Assembly (NCBI GenBank): GCA_007128135.1 | Contig: SKYA01000006.1 | Span: 19,000-82,999 of the forward strand | Length of the DNA stretch: 64,000 nucleotides | Reading direction: 5' to 3' | From: Paracoccaceae bacterium | Lineage (GTDB): Bacteria; Pseudomonadota; Alphaproteobacteria; Rhodobacterales; Rhodobacteraceae | Notes under the pieces: model-generated | The model's input: the letters and a program-made list of their open reading frames with translations, nothing else | The model's database searches: none | What the model was told of the DNA's origin: nothing | Made by a program: the position numbers and the translations under genes | Shown: piece after piece, positions 51,022 to 61,324 of the stretch | Numbering within the stretch: the first letter of the stretch is position 1 | How the letters are laid out: the number at the start of each line of letters is the position of its first letter

Positions 51022-52665
51022 ATGGATGGCAATTCGCTCGCTGAAATCGCGAGCGCTGGTGAGTCCGACCGACCGGGCCTTTTCGATTCGCCCGTGTTCA
51101 CAGACCCCTCGGCCCGCGCCCTTGCCCATGTCGGCGTGATCGATGTCGGCTCGAACTCGGTTCGGATGGTGGTGTTCGACGGTGCTGCCCGCAGCCCGGC
51201 CTATTTCTTCAATGAGAAAATCCTGTGTGGTCTGGGACGCGGGCTGGCGGAAACCAACCGTCTGAACCCGACCGGGCGCGCGCGTGCACTGGCCACCATC
51301 AAGCGTTTTGCCTTGCTGGCGCGCGGAATGAACCTGACCAACCTGACCATGGTTGCGACAGCCGCCATGCGCGAGGCCGAGGACGGCCCCGAATTCAAGA
51401 CATTGATCGAGCGCGAGACCGGCCTGCGGATGCGCATCATCGACGGCCCCGAGGAAGCACGGCTTTCGGCGCAGGGGGTACTGACCGGCTGGCCCGAAGC
51501 CAACGGTCTGGTCTGCGACATTGGCGGCAACAGCATGGAACTGGCGGTGATTGGCGGCGGGCAGGTGCATCAGGCGGTCAGCTCGCCCCTGGGGCCATTC
51601 CGGCTGCAGCAGGTGGCGGGCGGCAACAAGGGCCTGCGCGACCATATCAGCAATGTGCTGCTCGCGCTTCGCGACACGGTGGGCGATCATCACGACGCGC
51701 TTTATCTGGTGGGCGGCTCCTGGCGGGCGATTGCGCGGCTCGACATGGAACGGCGCGGCTACCCGCTGAAGGTTCTGCATGAGTATGCGATGACGCCCAA
51801 GGCGATCCGGCGCACGCATGACTGGATCAATGCGCAGGACCCGGCGCGGCTGCGCGCGCTCACCGGCATCTCGGAAGAGCGGATGAGCCTCGTGCCACTG
51901 GCCTGCAAGGTGTTACGGCGGCTGGTGCGCGTGTTCAGCCCGCGTCATGTCTATGTCTCGAGCTACGGGATCCGCGAAGGAATCCTCTACGAGCAGATGC
52001 CCGATGCGTTGCGCGCGCGTGATCCGCTGATCGAGGCGTGCCATTTCATGGAGCATTCCAGCGCCCGCCTGCCCGGTTTCGGCAAGAAGCTCTTCGAGTT
52101 CCTGCTGCCGCTCTACCGCAACCGCCCGCCCGAGCGGCTGCGCCTGATCCGGGCAGCCTGCCTGCTGCATGACGTAAACTGGCGTGCGCATCCCGATTAC
52201 CGCGCGGATGCCTGTTTCGATACCACCACCCGCGCCAATCTGGGCGGGCTCGACCATCAGGGACGGGTCTATCTTGGTATCGCGCTGATGCATCGCTACA
52301 AGACCAGCGGGATGCGGCCACGCATCAAGGAGATTGCCGGTCTGCTGTCGGAAAAGGACTTCGCCGAGGCCAAGATGCTGGGCCGCGCATTGCGTTTCGG
52401 GGCGATGTTCTCGATGGACGGTCCTGCGAGAGCGGGCGAATTGCGCTATTTCCCCAAGAAGAAGGTGCTTGAACTGATTCTGGAGCGCGAGATGCGGGCC
52501 CTGTTCGGAGAAGTGGCCGAGCAGCGCTTTTCCGCACTCGCCAACCAGATGGGGGCGAGCGCGAAAGTGCGTATTCGCCGCGCTCAGAGCTCGAACGGTT
52601 CCTCTGCGGCGGGTTCATCCGCTGCATCGGGCGATGAGTCCTCTCCGGGCTCTTCGCCGGACTGA
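51022..52665 (+). CDS. Ppx/GppA family phosphatase (exopolyphosphatase-like)
   Basis: VGVIDVGSNSVRMVVFDGAARSPAYFFNEKILCGLGRGL...ATAAMREAEDGPEF...GPEEARLSAQGVL...DIGGNSMELAVI plus C-terminal HD-like domain. Confidence 0.94.
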   Translation: MDGNSLAEIASAGESDRPGLFDSPVFTDPSARALAHVGVIDVGSNSVRMVVFDGAARSPAYFFNEKILCGLGRGLAETNRLNPTGRARALATIKRFALLARGMNLTNLTMVATAAMREAEDGPEFKTLIERETGLRMRIIDGPEEARLSAQGVLTGWPEANGLVCDIGGNSMELAVIGGGQVHQAVSSPLGPFRLQQVAGGNKGLRDHISNVLLALRDTVGDHHDALYLVGGSWRAIARLDMERRGYPLKVLHEYAMTPKAIRRTHDWINAQDPARLRALTGISEERMSLVPLACKVLRRLVRVFSPRHVYVSSYGIREGILYEQMPDALRARDPLIEACHFMEHSSARLPGFGKKLFEFLLPLYRNRPPERLRLIRAACLLHDVNWRAHPDYRADACFDTTTRANLGGLDHQGRVYLGIALMHRYKTSGMRPRIKEIAGLLSEKDFAEAKMLGRALRFGAMFSMDGPARAGELRYFPKKKVLELILEREMRALFGEVAEQRFSALANQMGASAKVRIRRAQSSNGSSAAGSSAASGDESSPGSSPD

Positions 52666-52958
52666 CGGCGACGGATCAGGATATCGCCATTGGGCAGGAT
52701 TTCTGGCGGGTGATACTGCACCATGCCCCGAAACTGACTCAGGAACCGCTCCAGTTCCGGCTCGAGCGACTCGAAACCACGCTTCAGTTCGCGCATCTGC
52801 GGCTCGACATCATGCATGAAGCCGCGCAGCATCTGCTCGAACAGATCCAGAAACGGCATGCTCTCGGCGGGTGGGTCCGCCGCAGGGGCATCCTCGGCCT
52901 GTGCGGACACGGGCAGCGCAAGGGCAATGCACAGGGCAAGGGGGCGCAAGTGTATCAT
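52584..52958 (-). CDS. Small secreted/periplasmic hypothetical protein
   Basis: MIHLRPLALCIALALPVSAQAEDAPAADPPAESMPFLDLFEQMLRGFMHDVEPQMRELKRGFESLEPELERFLSQFRGMVQYHPPEILPNGDILIRRR: signal peptide; tail overlaps ppx/gppA by 82 bp. Confidence 0.7.
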   Translation of the reverse strand: MIHLRPLALCIALALPVSAQAEDAPAADPPAESMPFLDLFEQMLRGFMHDVEPQMRELKRGFESLEPELERFLSQFRGMVQYHPPEILPNGDILIRRRQSGEEPGEDSSPDAADEPAAEEPFEL

Positions 52959-53034
52959 GGCGCGACTATAGGCAGGGCCGGGCAAGCTGCCAATGGCAGG
53001 CAGGGCGCATCGCGCAAATGTGCGCGCGCCCCGA

Positions 53035-53718
53035 TCACGCGGCGCGGCTCTCGCGGATTTCCTCCCAGGCACGATTGAGGTCGCGCAGCCTGTGCTCCGC
53101 GATCTGCACGGCCTCGGGGGGCACTCCGCGCGCGGCTAGTCGGTCGGGGTGGGTTTCGCGCACAGCCGACCGATAGGCACTGCGGATGACCTCAAGCGGC
53201 GCGTCCTGCGCGACTTCGAGCACGTCATAGGGGTCAGGGGCGACGTCACCGACATAGCGCGCGCGCAGACAGCGAAAGCAGCGCTCGGTCAGGCCAAAGA
53301 TCTCCGCGACAGTGTTCAGGAAAGCCTCTTCCTGGGGGTGGAACTCACCATCCGCCACGGCGATCTCGAACAGTCCTTCCATCAGGTCCAGCAGCACCGG
53401 GTCACGCGGCGGAAACATGCGCGCGATCTTTTCGGCATAGAGATCGAACCCCGCGACATCCTGCCGTGCCAGGTTGAACACGCGGGCGGCGTCCTTTTCA
53501 TCTTCGGGGGCGATTGTAAAGACGCGGCGAAAGGCGGCGACCTCGTTGCGCGTCACCTGCCCGTCGGCCTTGGCGAGCTTCGCCCCCAGCGCGATGACGG
53601 CAATGGTAAAGGCCACGCTCCGCTCGGGCGGGGTGCGCAACCGCTCGAAGACCGCATTCAACGGCTCGCCCTTTCGAAGGGCTTTCAGGGCATCGGCAAT
53701 GCGGGACCAGATCGACAT
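53035..53718 (-). CDS. DjlA-like protein (TerB-like domain plus C-terminal J-domain)
   Basis: VAFTIAVIALGAKLAKADGQVTRNEVAAFRRVF...DPYDVLEVAQDAPLEVIRSAYRSAVRETHPDRLAARGVP: TerB and HPD J-domain. Confidence 0.92.
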   Translation of the reverse strand: MSIWSRIADALKALRKGEPLNAVFERLRTPPERSVAFTIAVIALGAKLAKADGQVTRNEVAAFRRVFTIAPEDEKDAARVFNLARQDVAGFDLYAEKIARMFPPRDPVLLDLMEGLFEIAVADGEFHPQEEAFLNTVAEIFGLTERCFRCLRARYVGDVAPDPYDVLEVAQDAPLEVIRSAYRSAVRETHPDRLAARGVPPEAVQIAEHRLRDLNRAWEEIRESRAA

Positions 53719-53917
53719 GGGCGGCAGCGTAGCAGGGGCACTGAGGGAATGCAGCAGGACAAATCATCCCGTCATGGGGAAATGAGGAGCGACAAGGCCG
53801 CCGCGCGCGCATTGCACAATGTCGGAGCGGAAAAGCAGACGCGGGGCTTCCCGCATGTGCCGTATCAAGGGGCATCATCCGTGCGCACGCGCTCCGGTCC
53901 CCGCAACACCGGTCGCG

Positions 53918-54454
53918 CTATTGCGCGGCCGCGCGCTCCATCGCCGGCCGGATGCGACTGGCGACGATATCGCGCGTGATTGGCCCGGCAAAACGCAGGA
54001 TCACCGTACCGTCGCCCGCCAGCACATAGGTCTCGGGAACACCGTAGAGGCCCCAGTCCAGCCCCATCCGCCCGCTGGCATCAGCCCCGATAGCCGCAAA
54101 GGGGTCGCCAAGCTCGTCGAGGAAATCCAGCGCGCGGTCAGGCTGATCGCGGTAGTTCACGCCATAGACCGGAACTTCCTGCGACAATTCCTCCAGCAGG
54201 GGATGCTCGGCGCGGCACGGCGCGCACCAGGAGGCCCAGAAATTGACCAGTTTCACCTCGCCATCGCGCAGTGTCGCGTCATCGAAAAGCGTCTTGCCCT
54301 CGAGTTGCGTCAGCATGACCGAAGGCGCGGGCTGTCCCTCGCGGGCCGAGGGCAAGGCATCGCGATCCTCGCGGATATTGCCAAAGAAGAAAAGCGCTGC
54401 GATGGCCGCGAAGATCAGCGGCGGCAGCAGCATGAACACACGAATCCTACCCAT
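53918..54454 (-). CDS. ccmG: Thiol:disulfide interchange protein CcmG/DsbE
   Basis: MGRIRVFMLLPPLIFAAIAALFFFGNIRED...KLVNFWASWCAPCRAEHPLLEELSQE: CPxC-like WCAPC motif; ccm context. Confidence 0.94.
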   Translation of the reverse strand: MGRIRVFMLLPPLIFAAIAALFFFGNIREDRDALPSAREGQPAPSVMLTQLEGKTLFDDATLRDGEVKLVNFWASWCAPCRAEHPLLEELSQEVPVYGVNYRDQPDRALDFLDELGDPFAAIGADASGRMGLDWGLYGVPETYVLAGDGTVILRFAGPITRDIVASRIRPAMERAAAQ

Positions 54455-54602
54455 GTCCTCTCCGATCCTTCTCGAATTCGTCAAGCGCGCGACGCACGGC
54501 CCGCCCGCGCAGCCAGACCCACAGCACCAGCACTGCCAGAAGCCCCAGCGAAGCCACATAGGCAAGGCTCACTTCCATCGCATAGCGGCCCAGATCCGGC
54601 AT
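54447..54602 (-). CDS. ccmD: Heme exporter protein CcmD
   Basis: MPDLGRYAMEVSLAYVASLGLLAVLVLWVWLRGRAVRRALDEFEKDRRGHG: CcmD pattern between ccmC and ccmG. Confidence 0.88.
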   Translation of the reverse strand: MPDLGRYAMEVSLAYVASLGLLAVLVLWVWLRGRAVRRALDEFEKDRRGHG

Positions 54603-55333
54603 CATGCCATCCGCTCCCTTGCCACCAGCGCCTTCATGCGGCGCGCGCGGATTTCCGTCCGCGTGCCGGCCAGCACCAGCGCCACAAAGATCAGCCCGAA
54701 GCCGGTCATGCTGACATAGAGCGGCGCCTTGTAGGCCCAATCCATACGCGTGCCGGGCGCGACCGACAGCGACGCGCCCTGATGCAGCCCCTGATTCCAG
54801 AACAGGGCCGCATAGCGCGAGAGCACCGCAAAGACCGTGCCCACCAGACACAGCACCGCCGTCAGATCAGCGCCCGTGTCGGGGTCCTCGATCGCGGCCC
54901 AGAGGGCGATATAGCCCAGATAGAACAGGAACAGGATCAGGAAGGAGGTCAGGCGGGGGTCCCAGGCCCACCACGTCCCCCACATCGGCTGACCCCAGAC
55001 GGCCCCGGTAATCAAACCGATCAGCGTCATCACCAGACCCACCGGTGCTGCGGCCTTCGCCGCCAGCGCGCTGACATGGTGGCGGCGGATCAGCCAGAAG
55101 AGCGAGGCCACCAGCATCATTGCCCAGGCATTGATTGCCATCATGGCAGCGGGAACATGCAGGAACACGATCTTGACCGTGGCACCCTGCCGGAAATCAT
55201 CCGGTGTGAGGAAGAACCCCCAGATCAGGCCGATGGCCGTCACCACCAGCGCCGCCATGGCCACCACCGGCAGCAGCCAGTCGGTGGTGCGCATGAATTT
55301 CAGCGGGTTCGCATATTCCCAGAACGATGCCAT
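54602..55333 (-). CDS. ccmC: Heme exporter protein CcmC
   Basis: MASFWEYANPLKFMRTTDWLLP...FLHVPAAMMAINAW...WGQPMWGTWWAWDPRLTSFLILFLFYLGYIAL: WWAWD motif. Confidence 0.97.
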   Translation of the reverse strand: MASFWEYANPLKFMRTTDWLLPVVAMAALVVTAIGLIWGFFLTPDDFRQGATVKIVFLHVPAAMMAINAWAMMLVASLFWLIRRHHVSALAAKAAAPVGLVMTLIGLITGAVWGQPMWGTWWAWDPRLTSFLILFLFYLGYIALWAAIEDPDTGADLTAVLCLVGTVFAVLSRYAALFWNQGLHQGASLSVAPGTRMDWAYKAPLYVSMTGFGLIFVALVLAGTRTEIRARRMKALVARERMA

Positions 55334-55385
55334 GATCCTCACCTATCCCGCCGCCCGGGCGCTCTCAAGTCCGCGTGAGCGCGGA

Positions 55386-56042
55386 TCACCTAAGGTTTAT
55401 CCGCAACACCAGCGCCGATGCAAAGGGCAACAAGGCCACCGCCCCGGCAGTGATTCCGGCCAGCAGGGCAAGCGGTGTCGCGACACTCAGGCCCTGCGCG
55501 CCCCGGCTGACCACTTCCGCACCGAAGATCAGCGTCGGGATGTAGAGCGGCAGGACCAGGAGCGAGAGCAGCAACCCGCCGCGCTTGAGCCCGACCGTCA
55601 GCGCGGCCCCGAAAGCACCGATGACCGAGAGCGCCGGTGTGCCCAGCATGAGCGACAGGATCAGCCAGAGATAGGCCTCGGCCGGCAGGAACAGCAGCAG
55701 CCCCAGCACCGGCGAAAGCAGCACCAGCGGCAGTCCGGTAGTGATCCAGTGGGCAAGGGCCTTGATGCTGACCACCGCCTCCAGCGGCAACGGCGCCGTT
55801 GCCAGAAGGTCGAGCGAGCCATCCTCGAAATCGAGTGCGAAGATGCGGTCGAGCGACAGCAGGCAGGCCAGAAGCGCCCCCACCCAGAGGATGCCCGGCG
55901 CGATCCGCGACAGCGTGTCCGGTTCCGGCCCCACCCCCAGCGGCACCAGGACCGCAAGGATGAGGAAGAACGCAAGCCCCAGCCCGAAGCCGCCCCCAGC
56001 CCGCAATGCAAGCCGCAGATCGCGGATCAGAAGCGCGCTCAC
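55386..56042 (-). CDS. ccmB: Heme exporter protein CcmB
   Basis: GTG start ([40 protein letters not shown]) overlapping the ccmA stop (GTGA); six-TM CcmB. Confidence 0.94.
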   Translation of the reverse strand: MSALLIRDLRLALRAGGGFGLGLAFFLILAVLVPLGVGPEPDTLSRIAPGILWVGALLACLLSLDRIFALDFEDGSLDLLATAPLPLEAVVSIKALAHWITTGLPLVLLSPVLGLLLFLPAEAYLWLILSLMLGTPALSVIGAFGAALTVGLKRGGLLLSLLVLPLYIPTLIFGAEVVSRGAQGLSVATPLALLAGITAGAVALLPFASALVLRINLR

Positions 56043-56662
56043 AGGAAAGCCTCGTCGAAACCGCCGGCGCCGGGTTCGGGCAGACGGGCCTTGTGTGGGC
56101 GCAGGTCGAACACCTGCGCCTCGGGCAGCCCAAGGTCGATATGCGTGGCGATAAGTGCCATGCCACCCCGTTCCAGATGCAAGGTGACGAGTTGCGCAAA
56201 GAGTACCACCGAGTCGGTGTCGAGCGAGACCGTGGGCTCGTCCAGCACCCAGATCGGTCGGCCCGTGACAAGCAGCCGCGCCAGGCCCAGACGCCGCTTC
56301 TGCCCGGCGGAAAGGTTCTGCGCCTGCCGTGAGGCCAGCGACGCAAGGTTCATCTGGGCCACTGCGTCGCCAGTGCCGGTCTGGCCGTGGACAGCCGCCC
56401 AGAAAGCAAGATTCTCGGTCACGCTCAGGGTGGCCTTGATGCCATCGGCATGGGCGGAATAGGCGATCGAGTCGGCAGGCGCCTCGATCACACCGGCGCG
56501 TGCCGGTTGCAGCCCCGCGATTGTGCGCAGCAGGGTGGTCTTGCCGCAGCCATTGGGGCCGCGCAGGATCATCGCCATTCCGGGCTCGAGCGTGAAGGAA
56601 ACCCCCTCCAGCACCGGCAGCCCGCCACGGGCACAAGAAAGATCGTGGATACGCAACATCAT
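56039..56662 (-). CDS. ccmA: Heme exporter ATP-binding protein CcmA
   Basis: [27 protein letters not shown]...[32 protein letters not shown]. Confidence 0.96.
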   Translation of the reverse strand: MMLRIHDLSCARGGLPVLEGVSFTLEPGMAMILRGPNGCGKTTLLRTIAGLQPARAGVIEAPADSIAYSAHADGIKATLSVTENLAFWAAVHGQTGTGDAVAQMNLASLASRQAQNLSAGQKRRLGLARLLVTGRPIWVLDEPTVSLDTDSVVLFAQLVTLHLERGGMALIATHIDLGLPEAQVFDLRPHKARLPEPGAGGFDEAFL

Positions 56663-57034
56663 GCCCGGCTCTTATCGCGAAACCGGGGCGATAAAAAGCG
56701 CCCGTTGCCATGGGCGGACCTTGCCGGCGTCCGGTATGGTTGCGCCCGTTGCACGCAGTTCTGCCCCTCGCAAGAAGCAGGCCCGCCGCTTTCCTTGCCC
56801 CGAACGGGCCGTGTCCGGCAGCGCCCTGCCCTGCGCAGCCGGTCTCCGTGGCAGTCGGGCTCCGCGTGGGTATCAACGGGGATCGGGCCGGGGCAAGCCT
56901 GATGCCGGAACATCTGGAACTTCTGAAAGGATGGCGCTATGGCTCTGCGTGGCGTATGCGCCGAATGCACAGCCGCAACCGGCGCGGGCCAAGTCTTGCG
57001 CGCATCGTGACCGAAACAGCCCGGGAACTGCCCC

Positions 57035-57517
57035 TTGGTTCAGCCATTCACTCTCGACGACCGCTGGCGCTGGCGGATCCGCAGGACCGGAGATCATCTG
57101 CAGATCATCGTTCCGGTCATCACGCTGCTGGTGATTCTCTGGGGGGCGACGGACTTGCTGGTGCCTTTCCTGCTGTCCTGGCTGCTGAACACGCTGCTCA
57201 CGCACGGGATCAAATACCTGACCAACCGGCGCAGACCCATGGGCGGGCCGCGATCCTTCCCCTCCGGCCATACCGCGAGCGCCGTGCATGGAGCGGCCTT
57301 CATGTTCGTCCATGTCAGCCCGGTTCTTGCGCTGCCGCTGGTTCTGGCGGCCGTTTTCGTCGGGCTGAGCCGGGTGCTCGCGCGCAAGCATTTCGTCGGG
57401 GATGTGGTAATGGGCGCCGTTCTCGGAAGCGGCACGGCGATCGGGATTGTCTGGCTGATCGACATGCCGCCAGACCTGCCGGCATTTGCTGCCGCCGCAA
57501 TGGTCTGGGCAGTCTGA
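57035..57517 (+). CDS. PAP2-family phosphatase
   Basis: HGIKYLTNRRRPMGGPRSFPSGHTASAVHGAAF...LSRVLARKHFVGDVVMGAVLG: PAP2 KxxxxxxRP-PSGH-SRxxxxxHxxxD motifs. Confidence 0.93.
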   Translation: MVQPFTLDDRWRWRIRRTGDHLQIIVPVITLLVILWGATDLLVPFLLSWLLNTLLTHGIKYLTNRRRPMGGPRSFPSGHTASAVHGAAFMFVHVSPVLALPLVLAAVFVGLSRVLARKHFVGDVVMGAVLGSGTAIGIVWLIDMPPDLPAFAAAAMVWAV

Positions 57518-57686
57518 CCACCCGAATACCAGCAAGGCGCGGGAATGCATCGCCTTGGAATGTCGCGGCGAGATTTGAAGGCAGGGACTCGCCCGAAAAA
57601 CCGACCATGTGGCAGCATGAGGTCGGCATCGCCCCGGTCAAAGGCGTCTCGTGCGGCAAGAGGAGTCATGCGCAAGCGCGGTGAGG

Positions 57687-58058
57687 TCAGTTCTCTGCCA
57701 GTTCATGCACAGGCAGCAGGGCCAGCGCCACGCGACGCTGCTCGGAGAGCAGCACGTTATAGGTGCGACAGGCAGCTGGGCTGTCCATGTTCTCCACACC
57801 CAGTCCTGCTCTTTCCAGTTCGGCCCTGAAGGCATCGGGCAGATGCGCGATCTGCGCGCCGGTCCCGATCAGCAGGACATCGGCCTTCCCGGCAAGCGCA
57901 AGCAGGCTCTCGGCATCGTCATAGCCACCCCAGTGCGTAACCTGTCCGCCACAGACCAGAAGCGGGGCCTCATATGCCTGACCTCCAAGCCGGAAAAACC
58001 CTGGACCGTAGCCATCGACTGCCAGGGCCGCACCGAAATCGATCTCCGAAAGGCGCAT
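57687..58058 (-). CDS. Mth938-like domain protein (NDUFAF3-family homologue)
   Basis: MRLSEIDFGAALAVDGYGPGFFRLGGQAYEAPLLVCGGQVTHWGGYDDAESLLALAGKADVLLIGTGAQIAHLPDAFRAELERAGLGVENMDSPAACRTYNVLLSEQRRVALALLPV. Confidence 0.93.
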   Translation of the reverse strand: MRLSEIDFGAALAVDGYGPGFFRLGGQAYEAPLLVCGGQVTHWGGYDDAESLLALAGKADVLLIGTGAQIAHLPDAFRAELERAGLGVENMDSPAACRTYNVLLSEQRRVALALLPVHELAEN

Positions 58059-58059
58059 C

Positions 58060-59031
58060 TCAGCCCTCCTTGACCCCGAATTGCGTGCCGGCCGTATCAC
58101 CCGACGATTTCGACCAGTCGCGCTTGACACCCAGTTGCAGCAGCACCTTCGACGCCACGAAGATCGAGGAATACGTCCCCACCAGAACGCCCCAGATCAT
58201 CGCGAAGACAAAGCCGCGGATCACGTCGCCGCCCAGAATGAAGAGTGCCAGCAGCGCAAGCAGCGTGGTGACCGAGGTCATGACCGTGCGCGACAGGGTC
58301 TCGTTGATCGAGAGCGTCAGCACTTCCTCCAGCGGCCGCTTCTTGTACTTGATGAGATTCTCGCGCACCCGGTCGAAAACCACCACCGTGTCATTGAGCG
58401 AATAGCCCACGATGGTGAGCAGGGCCGCGATGATCGCAAGGTCGAAGCGTATCTGCAGGATGCTGAAAATCCCTATCGTCAGCACCACGTCATGCACCAG
58501 CGCCGCCACTGCCCCGATCGAGAATTGCCACTCGAAGCGCAGCCAGATGTAGAACAGCACCGCCGCCAGTGCCAGCACGACCGAGATTATGGCAGACCGG
58601 ATCAACTCTCCCGAAACCTTCGGCCCGACCGATTCGACCGCAGCGAAACTCAGCGTCGGGTCCAGTCCGACAAGCGCATTGCGCACCGTATTTATCTGCT
58701 CGGGCGTGATGGCCTCGATCCCTTCCTGTGTCTGGATGCGGATCATCGCGACATTTCGTTCGGGACCGAAACTCGGGTCAAAGACTTCGGTGATGGCCAC
58801 ATCCCCCAGCCCCAGAGGGGCAATGGCCTCGCGATAGGCGCCCACATCGACCGGAGCCTGTGCCTCTGTGCGGATAGAGGTTCCGCCCCGGAAATCGATC
58901 CCGAAATTCAGCCCCATGACGAAGAAGGCGACAACCGAGATGATCATTGCCGTCAGCGACAGGCCGAATGTTATCTTCCAGTGACGGAAGAAGTCGATCG
59001 AGGTGTCTTGCGGAACCAGTTTCAGGCGCAT
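58060..59031 (-). CDS. secF: Protein translocase subunit SecF
   Basis: MRLKLVPQDTSIDFFRHWKITFGLSL...GLNFGIDFRGGTSI...YSLNDTVVVFDRVREN...NETLSRTVMTSVTT. Confidence 0.97.
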   Translation of the reverse strand: MRLKLVPQDTSIDFFRHWKITFGLSLTAMIISVVAFFVMGLNFGIDFRGGTSIRTEAQAPVDVGAYREAIAPLGLGDVAITEVFDPSFGPERNVAMIRIQTQEGIEAITPEQINTVRNALVGLDPTLSFAAVESVGPKVSGELIRSAIISVVLALAAVLFYIWLRFEWQFSIGAVAALVHDVVLTIGIFSILQIRFDLAIIAALLTIVGYSLNDTVVVFDRVRENLIKYKKRPLEEVLTLSINETLSRTVMTSVTTLLALLALFILGGDVIRGFVFAMIWGVLVGTYSSIFVASKVLLQLGVKRDWSKSSGDTAGTQFGVKEG

Positions 59032-59041
59032 GGGACGCTCC

Positions 59042-60709
59042 TCAGATGGCAAGGGTCTTCGGGCGCGCGCGCTCGAAATAGAGAACCATCATCAGCCGCG
59101 TGACCATCAGCGCCGTGAAGACCGAGGTGATGATCCCGAGCCCCAGCGTGACAGCAAAACCACGAACAGGTCCGGACCCCATCGCGAACAGGATCAGAGC
59201 GGTGATGAAGGTAGTGATATTGGCATCAAGGATGGCCGAAAGCGCTTTCTCGTAGCCCAGTTCGATGGCGCGCGCAGGGCCTTTGGCCGTTCGCATCTCC
59301 TCGCGTATGCGCTCGAAGATAAGCACGGTGGCATCGACCGCCATGCCGATGGTCAGCACGATCCCGGCAATGCCCGGCAGCGTCAGCGTGGCCCCGATCA
59401 GAGACAGGAGCGCGAAGATCATCGACACATTGAGAACGAGCGCGATATTGGCGATGACACCGAATATGCCATAGCTTGCCACCATGAAGACCAGAACGGC
59501 AACCATGGCGACAATTGCGGCGATCCGGCCGGCATCGATGCTGTCCTGGCCCAGTTCCGGCCCGACCGTGCGCTCTTCGAGGAAATCCATCTCGGCAGGC
59601 AGCGCGCCCGAGCGCAGCAGCACCGCCAGGCGGCTTGTCTCCTCGACCGTGAACCGCCCCGTTATGATGCCCGAGCCACCCGGTATGTGACTCTGGATCA
59701 CGGGGGCCGAGACAACCTGACCATCAAGCACGATGGCAAAGGGATTGCCGATATTCTCGGCCGTATACAGGCCGAAGGCCCGCCCGCCCGCCGGATTGAA
59801 GCGGAAATTCACTGCAGGCCGGTTGTTCTGGTCCTGCCCGGGCTGCGCATCGACCAGCTGTTCGCCGGTGACGACCGGGGTCTGTTCGAGGATGTACAAG
59901 GTGCCGGGCTCATCGAGCGAGGGGTAGATCACCTGTCGAGGGCCGGGAATTTCGTCAGGGTTCGAGGTCACGCTGACGACCGGGTGAAAGGTCAGCCGCG
60001 CCGTGGTGCCGATCAGCGCCTTGAGCTCCTCGGCCGACCCGATGCCCGGCACCTGGATCAGGATACGGTCGGCGCCCTGGCGCTGGATCGTGGGCTCGCG
60101 CGTGCCGGCTTCATCCACGCGACGGCGGATGATCTCGAGCGACAGACGCATGGTGCGCTCGTCGGTGGCCTGCCGCTCGGCATCGGAAAGGGTGACGACG
60201 ATCTCATCGCCATCAACCCGCACATCCAGATCGCGCGCCTGGGTGAAACCGGTCAGTGACTGCGTGGGCTGGGCAAGCTCGCGCACGAAGGCAGCCGCCT
60301 GGTCGATGGTCGCCGGATTGCCAACGCGCACGCGAAGCTCGCCCGGATCGTCCGAAGGTATCCGCCGGACCGCCCCGACAATGGCGCGTTCGCTCGCCAG
60401 CCGGTCGCGCACCGACGGCCACATGCCGTCGATCCGGTCGGCATAGACATCCGAAACCCGAACTTCGGCCAGAAGATGCGCGCCGCCGCGCAGATCGAGC
60501 CCCAGATTGATCAGGAAGGACGGCAGGAAGGATGGCCAGCCCGCCCTGTCTTCCTCGAGTGCGGCGCTGCGCGGCCCGGTCTCGAGCGCTGCGACCGCGT
60601 CATTGTGGCGCTCGACCCTGTCATAGAACAGGTTGGGCATCGCGAAGAGAAGCCCCAGCGCGCAGGTTGCCCAGATCAGGATGCGTTTCCACATCGGTAT
60701 TTGCAGCAT
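59042..60709 (-). CDS. secD: Protein translocase subunit SecD
   Basis: NLGLDLRGGAHLLAEV...RRVDEAGTREPTIQRQGADRILIQVPG...GIAGIVLTIGMAVDATVLIFERIREE. Confidence 0.98.
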   Translation of the reverse strand: MLQIPMWKRILIWATCALGLLFAMPNLFYDRVERHNDAVAALETGPRSAALEEDRAGWPSFLPSFLINLGLDLRGGAHLLAEVRVSDVYADRIDGMWPSVRDRLASERAIVGAVRRIPSDDPGELRVRVGNPATIDQAAAFVRELAQPTQSLTGFTQARDLDVRVDGDEIVVTLSDAERQATDERTMRLSLEIIRRRVDEAGTREPTIQRQGADRILIQVPGIGSAEELKALIGTTARLTFHPVVSVTSNPDEIPGPRQVIYPSLDEPGTLYILEQTPVVTGEQLVDAQPGQDQNNRPAVNFRFNPAGGRAFGLYTAENIGNPFAIVLDGQVVSAPVIQSHIPGGSGIITGRFTVEETSRLAVLLRSGALPAEMDFLEERTVGPELGQDSIDAGRIAAIVAMVAVLVFMVASYGIFGVIANIALVLNVSMIFALLSLIGATLTLPGIAGIVLTIGMAVDATVLIFERIREEMRTAKGPARAIELGYEKALSAILDANITTFITALILFAMGSGPVRGFAVTLGLGIITSVFTALMVTRLMMVLYFERARPKTLAI

Positions 60710-60812
60710 CAGCCCAGGGCCCCCGGTTTTGTGCAGTTCGCGAGATCTCGTGCCGACCGCACCCCCGCCGGATATGCGCGCGCTGACCGATAAAGTCCAG
60801 TCACGAGCCCGA

Positions 60813-61136
60813 TCACTCTTTCCCGGCCGGTTCGGTCTTTGAGATCACATTCGCGATGGTCTGCTTGAGCACGCGCACCTTGACCCCGTCGGCAATCTCG
60901 ACCTCGGCCTCGCCGTCTTCCTTGACCTTGACCACCTTGCCGATGATCCCGCCCTGCGTCACCACCTGATCGCCACGGCGCAGCGCGGACACCATGGCCT
61001 GGTGTTCCTTCATCTTCTTCTGCTGCGGACGGATCAGCAGGAAATACATGATAACGAAGATCAGGATGAATGGGATGATCGAGATCAGACCACCGGCGGC
61101 ACCGGCATCTTGCGCATAGGCAGGCGAGACGAACAT
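60813..61136 (-). CDS. yajC: Preprotein translocase subunit YajC
   Basis: ISIIPFILIFVIMYFLLIRPQQKKMKEHQAMVSALRRGDQVVTQGGIIGKVVKVKEDGEAEVEIADGVKVRVLKQTIANVI. Confidence 0.97.
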   Translation of the reverse strand: MFVSPAYAQDAGAAGGLISIIPFILIFVIMYFLLIRPQQKKMKEHQAMVSALRRGDQVVTQGGIIGKVVKVKEDGEAEVEIADGVKVRVLKQTIANVISKTEPAGKE

Positions 61137-61324
61137 GAAGGCTCCTGTCGATTGGCGCGCCTGTCAGGGCGGGCATTACTGCGGCCCCGCTGAGGGGCTG
61201 TATTTGGCGCGCACCCTACTGGCAGGCTTGCCGCTTGGCAAGGCAGGGCAGGGTGAAACCCGACGCGGACGATGCAGAGTTGCGCCGGCCCTCACCACAG
61301 CCTGCACAGGCCGCGCGCGCCGCC

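Noticed and set aside
53819-55378. 519-aa + ORF over the ccm genes
   Set aside because: Antisense of ccmG-ccmD-ccmC; composition dominated by His/Arg/Gln/Asp.
56663-57034. Short ORFs between ccmA and the PAP2 gene
   Set aside because: No recognisable domains; probable spurious ORFs in a GC-rich spacer.
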